64,000 nt of DNA, from NCBI GenBank assembly GCA_029706075.1, contig JAINUG010000133.1, forward strand, positions 382,501 to 446,500, read 5' to 3'. The position numbers and the translations under genes were made by a program. This DNA comes from Aldrovandia affinis (taxonomy: Eukaryota > Chordata > Actinopteri > Notacanthiformes > Halosauridae). The notes below the pieces were generated by a model. That model ran no database searches, was not told the DNA's origin, and was given only the letters and a program-made list of their open reading frames with translations. Positions 58,222 through 64,000 of the stretch are shown here, one piece after another; within the stretch, counting starts at the first letter, position 1, and every line of letters begins with the position of its first letter.

Positions 58222-61123
58222 GCGCGGGCTCAGTGTAGCGCACCTGGCCATGCCGCCGGCGGGCGTGCCGTTGGGGGCCCTCTGGATGGTGGCCGTGGCG
58301 ACGGTGGCGAGCTTTAAGGCAGACGGTGAGGGGGCCGGGGCTCGAGCGCTGAGGTGCAGGCTGACGGGCGACACCACGCCCAGGCCGCTGGGGCGGGCCG
58401 GGCCGGGCAGGGACTGGGGCGGGCGAGCCCCAGGGCCTGGAGCGGGGCGGGGCGGGGCAGCTGGGCCGGGACCGCTGGGGGCGGGGCTGCTGGTGGGGTG
58501 GACAGGTCTCGAGCTCCCTGCAGGACGGAACAGACCTCGGATTGGTTAGGAGATCACAGGGATTTTTCTGTTTTACGATAGACAACACGGGCCTGGTTTT
58601 AAATCTCATCTCTGTGTACGGTGTATTATAGTGTGTGTGTGTGTATGTGTGTGTGTGTCTGTGGTATGATTTCATCTCCAAATGGGAGTAGACGTGGATA
58701 AAAATTTAGTTTGGAGGAGGCAGCGCCCACTACTAATCTCAGGACTACGGCAGTGACCTCTCATATGAGGGGGGACATGAAAAGAGAGGGTAGAATTGGC
58801 AACTAAAAATAGGGAGGAAAATGGGGAATAAAAGCATAAACAAAAAAAAAAAAAAAAAAAAAGGTGACTGTAAAATGCTTCCCCTTCAGTTTTTTTAATT
58901 TAGCAATTTATTTTCATTTTGTTTCCGATTTTTTTCCTATTTTTCTCCCAATTTAGAAGCCAATTACACCCTCTCTTTTTCATGTCAATCCCCCCTCATA
59001 TTGTGAGTTCGCTGCCCTACCCCTGAAAACCCTCACTGACAAAGGCTATGTACCACCTCCTCCAATCCGGCACTCGCCATGCCGTCGATCGTAACTCCGG
59101 TACTCCAGAGCCACTCCTGTACGTAGCGAGAACTCATATCGGCTTCCATCCCCCCTCCCTGGGGCGGACAGCCAATTGCCGCCCCCTAGTTGGAACTCCC
59201 GGCCAGAGTCGACGCTGGCGTGGCCGGTGGAATCGAACCCCAGTTGCAGTGGCCAGCGTCGAGTGTTGTAACCGGTAGACCACCCTGGAGGCCCCCCTTG
59301 TACAGTAATGAGCCCGTGAGAGCGAATGTGAGCTCAGGGAGATTGGTAACGCTCCCGTCTCTGGGGTGAGTGTGTGGCGCGCTGTTTAAACTGCGAGGGC
59401 ACCTGAAATGTGGCCGATGCCGTTGACGCTGGGCCCGTGGGTTCTGCCGTCCTTGTTGGCCTCGCCGCCTCCCGGGCCGGTGGCGCTGATCACAGCCGAG
59501 GCAGCGAAGTGGGCGCTGGCCGAGTCCAGAGTCTTCGACGGGCGGTCCGGGGGGCCCGGGACCTGCAGAACAGGAAGTGGTGAGAGGCCATTTAAATAAC
59601 ACGTGTCATTTAGCAGACGCTTTTATCCAACGCGACTTACAGTAGTGAATGCATACATCTTTCAGTATATGTGGTCCTAATGGGAATCAAACCCACAACC
59701 TAAGCGTTGTCAGCACCGTGCTCTACCTACTGAGCCACACAGAACCACACTCTACCTACTGAGCCACACAAAACCACGCTCTACCTACTGAGCCACACAG
59801 AACCACACTCTACCTACTGAGCCACACAGAACCACGCTCTACCTACTGAGCCACACAGAACCATGCTCTACCTACTGAGCCACACAGAACCACACTCTAC
59901 CTACTGAGCCACACAGAACCACGCTCTACCTACTGAGCCACACAGAACCACGCTCTACCTACTGAGCCACACAGAACCATGCTCTACCTACTGAGACACA
60001 CAGAACCACGCTCTACCTACTGAGCCACACAGAACCACGCTCTACCTACTGAGACACACAGAACCACGCTCTACCTACTGAGCCACACAGAACCACGCTC
60101 TACCTACTGAGCCACACAGAACCACGCTCTACCTACTGAGCCACACAGAACCACGCTCTACCTACTGAGCCACACAGAACCACGCTCTACCTACTGAGCC
60201 ACACAGAACCACGCTCTACCTACTGAGCCACACAGAACCATGCTCTACCTACTGAGACACACAGAACCACGCTCTACCTACTGAGCCACACAGAACCACG
60301 CTCTACCTACTGAGCCACACAGAACCACGCTCTACCTACTGAGCCACACAGAACCACGCTCTACCTACTGAGCCACACAGAACCATGCTCTACCTACTGA
60401 GCCACACAGAACCACACTCTACCTACTGAGCCACACAGAACCACGCTCTACCTACTGAGCCACACAGAACCATGCTCTACCTACTGAGACACACAGAACC
60501 ACGCTCTACCTACTGAGACACACAGAACCACGCTCTACCTACTGAGCCACACAGAACCACGCTCTACCTACTGAGCCACACAGAACCATGCTCTACCTGC
60601 TGAGCCACACAGAACCACGCTCTACCTACTGAACCACACAGAACCACGCTCTACCTACTGAGCCACACAGAACCACGCTCTACCTACTGAGCCACACAGA
60701 ACCATGCTCTACCTACTGAGACACACAGAACCACGCTCTACCTACTGAGCCACACAGAACCACGCTCTACCTACTGAGCCACACAGAACCACGCTCTACC
60801 TACTGAGCCACACAGAACCACGCTCTACCTACTGAGACACACAGAACCATGCTCTACCTACTGAGACACACAGAACCGCGTTCTACCTACTGAAATACAC
60901 AGAACCACATTAATACACAAACCATAATGAACACATCAGATTAATAGATGACATCATGGGGCCCCTCCTGAGCTCGGAGTGGGAGTGGGTACCTGGGCAT
61001 TGTGACGCACTGGCAGTGATGCATGCTGGGAGGGCGGCTTCAGCTGCAGCTGGGCCAACTGCTGCTTCTGCATCTGAGCCAGCTGCTGCTGGTGAGACTG
61101 GAACTGCTCCTCCGTGATGGCAG
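56395..61123 (-). CDS. epc2: epc2: enhancer of polycomb homolog 2, 3' part (last four coding exons)
   Basis: EPC2 is a scaffold subunit of the NuA4/TIP60 histone acetyltransferase complex in the nucleus. Only the C-terminal region is in the window. It carries the glutamine-rich [20 protein letters not shown] block, the [19 protein letters not shown] block, [20 protein letters not shown], and a terminus [20 protein letters not shown] then EVT-stop. Each aligns to human EPC2. EPC1 differs at the same places (for example TEEQYRQHQQQLA). Phases 1/0/1/2 chain correctly. Upstream exons, including the EPcA domain, must lie beyond 64000; the first exon here needs a G from such an exon. It lies 4.8 kb upstream of the kif5c ATG on the same strand. 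Confidence 0.93.
57708..58216 (+). repeat. (CA)n/(CAGA)n tract in the epc2 last intron
   Basis: About 500 bp of CACACA with frequent CAGAGA units, reaching 28 bp from the donor of the penultimate epc2 exon. Confidence 0.9.
58244..58517 (-). CDS. epc2: epc2 penultimate coding exon (Pro/Ala-rich)
   Basis: A 274-nt, very GC-rich exon. The first 50 residues are Pro/Ala/Ser low-complexity ([19 protein letters not shown] and so on). It then recovers [20 protein letters not shown] and [19 protein letters not shown], which match EPC2. Acceptor CCTGCAG, donor GTGCGC, end phase 2. A (CA)n/(GA)n tract (57708-58216) begins 28 bp past the donor. Confidence 0.9.
58910..59295 (-). mobile_element. tRNA-derived SINE, type D
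   Basis: Reverse-oriented full copy in the epc2 intron between exons at 58517 and 59403. The CTCF-like word has one inserted base (59178-59193). Confidence 0.85.
59403..59562 (-). CDS. epc2: epc2 coding exon ([16 protein letters not shown] block)
   Basis: A 160-nt exon encoding [40 protein letters not shown] and [13 protein letters not shown] plus one base. Acceptor TCTGCAG, donor GTGCCC. The middle block is nearly identical to human EPC2; the flanks have become Gly/Pro-rich. Confidence 0.92.
59604..59746 (-). mobile_element. type B SINE at the foot of a head-unit array
   Basis: A complete reverse copy. Its 5' head end (59746) runs without a break into 40 further tandem copies of the 29-bp head unit. 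Confidence 0.88.
59747..60906 (-). repeat. 29-bp SINE-head tandem array 2 (40 units)
   Basis: Minus-strand unit GGTTCTGTGTGGCTCAGTAG GTAGAGCGT repeated 40 times (1160 bp), contiguous with the 5' end of the type B SINE at 59604-59746. Each unit has the A box TGGCTCAGTAG. Confidence 0.93.
60993..61123 (-). CDS. epc2: epc2 coding exon (Gln-rich ITEEQF block)
   Basis: A 131-nt exon encoding [20 protein letters not shown] and [20 protein letters not shown] then HNAQ. Acceptor TTACAG, donor GTACCC, start phase 1, end phase 0. It corresponds to the GITEEQFQTHQQQL region of human EPC2. Confidence 0.93.
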
Positions 61124-62133
61124 CTGTAACCACGGGAAGGCAGAGGTCAGAGGTCAGTCGAGAGAGGAGAGGGAGAACTCAACAGTTCTAACGCAGACGG
61201 TTTTTCTGTACATTTTAATAAGCAGGTATGGATGGAAGTTGTTTTTGGTTTTGCGTGATTGGTTGTAATGGTTCAACACTGGGATTAGAATGTAAACCAA
61301 GCAAGTAACGGTCTTACAACCAACGATTAGTCACAAGCACCTGCCTTCAGTGAAACGCATCATATTCGCCAAGAAAACCCAAGTTTGAGATGAACACAGA
61401 GTCTGCTGAGAGCCCTTGTATCACTACACGTGTGTACCATGAAGCTGACTGTTCAGAGGAGTGCTGGGGTGTGGAAGTGGTCTCTGAAAACAATCACCTA
61501 CTGTTAGAACATTTAAATAACTATCCTAACTTTTATATAACCATTTCATACAATCATTTCACATTCAAATGAAATGCACCAGTGTAAACAACAGCCACTT
61601 TAGTGGGGAGTCCAAATGATGTCTTTTTTAATTCAAATGGACAGATCTCATCCAGCTCGATGTACTGTTAATGTCCCACAACTCAACAAATTAAGTTTGT
61701 TCAAAACCTCAAGTGACTCATATTTAATGCTGTTCTGGTAAATAACCACTTTGTGCTGTTTGGAGAAGGTTTTTGCACAAGACAATATGCCAGTCTATCC
61801 ATATCCCCAACTACACATGTATACAAAATATTTCTCACGACGAGCACGCACCCCCTTTACAAACATGAAGCTAACCCCAACCTTTGCAACCCTATGAAAT
61901 AGAGCCCTTTTACAGTTAAAATACAGTTTATTTATTTTAACCCATTAAGACCAACCTCGATTTTGCGATTAATGAAATGCCCTGTGATTCGCTGAAATAG
62001 ACGTGGGGAAATGAAGTGACGTTGGTGTCGGCTTTTTTTTTTTTGAAATCTTTTCCAGAAAACCCTCAGGTTTTAAGAATAATTGCTTAGGTTTTTAGGC
62101 GTTTTTAGCAGGCATTTTAGGTCTAAATGGGTT

Positions 62134-62405
62134 AATTAGTTTTCCCCCCATTTTTCTCCCAATTTGGTAGCCAATTACAGCCTCTATTTATTTAGATTTA
62201 CCCTCCCCACATGAGTCTGCCGCTCGTCTCTACGAGGCAAGCCAATTCTCAGAGGGCAGTGAACTCCGCTTCCTTCGAGATGGAATTCGCCCAGCCACGT
62301 TCTGGAGACTCCCTTACATGCTTCATGGCGGACCCGAGCCAGCGCACCCTCCCCCCCTCCCCCTGGGGCGGACAGCCAAACGCCGCCCCCAGACCACAGG
62401 GGCGT
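62134..62405 (-). mobile_element. tRNA-derived SINE, type C, 5'-truncated
   Basis: Reverse copy with the complete body and 3' end; the head is missing beyond about 62405. Confidence 0.8.
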
Positions 62406-62829
62406 GTCATCACACCAGTGTTTTCTAATCAGACACCTTCCATTCAGTGATCACCTATAAAACAGCCTTAAAGTGAAGTGACATCCATTGATCGCGCTCG
62501 AGCTCCCCGATCAATACATATGGATTTATACCACTGATACGCTCTGTGGAATACAAATGGATGAATTCAGAGGGAAATTATGGCATATTCATATTGATAT
62601 TGGCGTTTGATATTGTGACACTAAAAATACAAATCCTTTCATGATGCTTCAGAGCATTGCTGAAAATCCACACCAACCAAGAATATATGGATACGTAGCG
62701 CATTAAAAGCAATTCCTGCTTTGTGGTGGCACCTCTAAAGGAGCGGTTTATGTGTGCACCACTAGGGGTCACTGTTGCAACCTGACAGCAAAAATTCAGA
62801 GTTTAAATTTTTCATAGTTTATAACATCC

Positions 62830-62940
62830 CATTTACATTTTACATTTTAAGCATTTAGCAGATGCTCTTATCCAGAGCGACTTACAAGATGTGCATTAAT
62901 ACATGGTAAGAACAAACATAGTTCACGCTATGGAATATGG
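62830..62940 (-). mobile_element. L2-type LINE 3' end
   Basis: Reverse copy: stem region GCAGATGCTCTTATCCAGAG, then CAAGATGTGCATTAATACAT as in the copies at 46515 and 50692. Confidence 0.7.
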
Positions 62941-63328
62941 AATATGTGTGTGCCATTTTATAAATAAGTCAATATTTTGGCACCATTTTTAAAGCGGTGA
63001 GAACCAAAGTTTCCTCCTCTTCCAACCCCGATCACAGGGGAACGAACACCCAGAAAAAAACCTTTCCTTCACCTCATACCAAACGGCCGGTTCAATATTG
63101 AACATTAACGGTGACTTTGCGGTTGACATTGGTGGTATTCATGTATTCACATGAGGGTGAGAGACCGTAAATCATGATGTCATTACATCACTCCTAAACC
63201 ATTTCATCCACAGAAGCGCTGTGTAACAGTCATACATCGACAGGCATGCGAAACGTGCTGCGCTGCGTCTGACGGACAACGGGCAAAGTGTAACTGAGCG
63301 TACTGCAAAAGACAGCCTGCAAAATATG

Positions 63329-63557
63329 TGCGGCAGTGTGGTGTAATGGTTAGGGAGCTGGGCTTGTAACGTTAAGGTTGCTGGTTCAATCACCAGGTGG
63401 GACACTGCCATTGTACCCTTGAGCTAAAGGCACTTAACCTGAATTGCTTCAGTAAAATATCCAGCTGTATAAATGGATTGTATGTAAAAGAAAATGTAAA
63501 CTAAGTTGCTCTGGATAAGAGCGTCTGCTAAATGCCTAAAATGTAATGTAATGTAAT
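63329..63557 (+). mobile_element. tRNA-derived SINE, type A
   Basis: Full copy in the epc2 intron. Head GCGGCAGTGTGGTGTAATGG; tail TGCTCTGGATAAGAGCGTCT, then (AATGT)n. Confidence 0.87.
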
Positions 63558-64000
63558 ATGCCATCAGCTGCTAATTATGAATAACTTTCTGTTCTCCGGG
63601 ATAGTTCTGCTCAGTAGACACCCGGACACAGGGCTACATCTTATTCTACATACCGTCCATATGACCTGCTGGATATTTACCAAGCAGTATACCCTGTGTA
63701 TCTTCCTCAAAATGTATATAGCAGCTCCTTGCAACTCCAATCCCAAGCCCAGTTCCTTCACCGCTGAGGCACGAAGGAAAGTCAGATTTACTACGACAAG
63801 AGACAGGCACGCTCAAAGCCATCTTTCATCAGCTGCATCCGTCCTGCTGCTGGACTTCAGGAGAAGATCAATCGCATCCCGTTTGAGAACTTTTGAGGAG
63901 CTCCAATTCCCTCTCTCACACTCCCATACAAACATTTCCCCAAGACTCACTATGTTGCAACAAAGCACAGCTAACATTTACTTCACACACACAACTAACA

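Larger units (their letters stand above)
61124..64000 (-). other. epc2: epc2 intron (window-edge part)
   Basis: Upstream intron of the first epc2 exon seen here. It holds a type C SINE (62134-62405), a LINE tail (62830-62940) and a type A SINE (63329-63557). No open exon with EPC2 similarity was found up to the window edge. Confidence 0.6.

Noticed and set aside
60993-61123. Assignment to epc1
   Set aside because: [17 protein letters not shown] and the ENHEPERL...ETTVAMEVT terminus follow EPC2. EPC1 differs in these blocks.

Overview
This window is vertebrate nuclear DNA and almost certainly comes from a teleost fish. Its genes are split into many short exons with GT-AG introns. Its introns and intergenic space are crowded with (CA)n, (GA)n and (CAGA)n tracts, minisatellites, tRNA-headed SINEs and non-LTR retrotransposon fragments. 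Many SINE and LINE copies end in a stem-loop tail (CGCTYTGGATARAGCG-type, loop GGATA) of the kind described for the eel UnaL2/UnaSINE pair. An elopomorph or another early-branching teleost is therefore plausible, but I cannot name the species.

Two recognisable protein-coding genes lie head to tail on the minus strand. (1) epc2 (enhancer of polycomb homolog 2, NuA4/TIP60 complex) is represented by its last four coding exons, between 61123 and 56395. The rest lies beyond 64000. (2) kif5c (kinesin-1 heavy chain) is complete from ATG (51597) to stop (6488). I placed 25 coding exons by GT-AG boundaries and phase. One 20-nt microexon (about residues 273-279, between exons at 32126 and 31414) could not be found, and one exon (16205-16347) is one base short inside a G run. 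With those two corrections the protein is 958 residues, against 957 for human KIF5C. As I recall it, the human order is EPC2-KIF5C-LYPD6B, all on one strand. A CpG-rich block with a strong minus-strand donor at 1193 is therefore a candidate first exon of the next neighbour.

Layout. 1-1420: GA tract and candidate promoter/first exon. 1590-6487: probable kif5c 3' UTR. 6488-39920: kif5c exons 26 to 2 in repeat-dense introns. 39921-51471: the large intron 1. 51472-52112: exon 1, 5' UTR and promoter with a ZNF143-like site. 52113-55080: intergenic, with a B-box minisatellite, a SINE and an L1/Tx1-like LINE end. 55089-56394: epc2 3' UTR. 56395-64000: epc2 3' exons and introns.

No new enzyme system, CRISPR array or other undescribed gene cluster is visible. 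The unusual content is structural. Tandem repeats grow directly out of splice junctions of kif5c (donors of exons 8, 13 and 15; acceptors of exons 17 and 22). The repeat at the exon 15 donor multiplies both a GTGAGT donor and a CTCF-type core motif. Two long arrays of a 29-bp SINE head unit (about 71 and 40 copies, opposite orientation) multiply a Pol III A box. A small array near the kif5c promoter multiplies a B box. Other points are nested retrotransposons whose host reading frame is restored by removing the insert, a SINE family carrying a CTCF consensus, and a 65-bp-arm foldback element.
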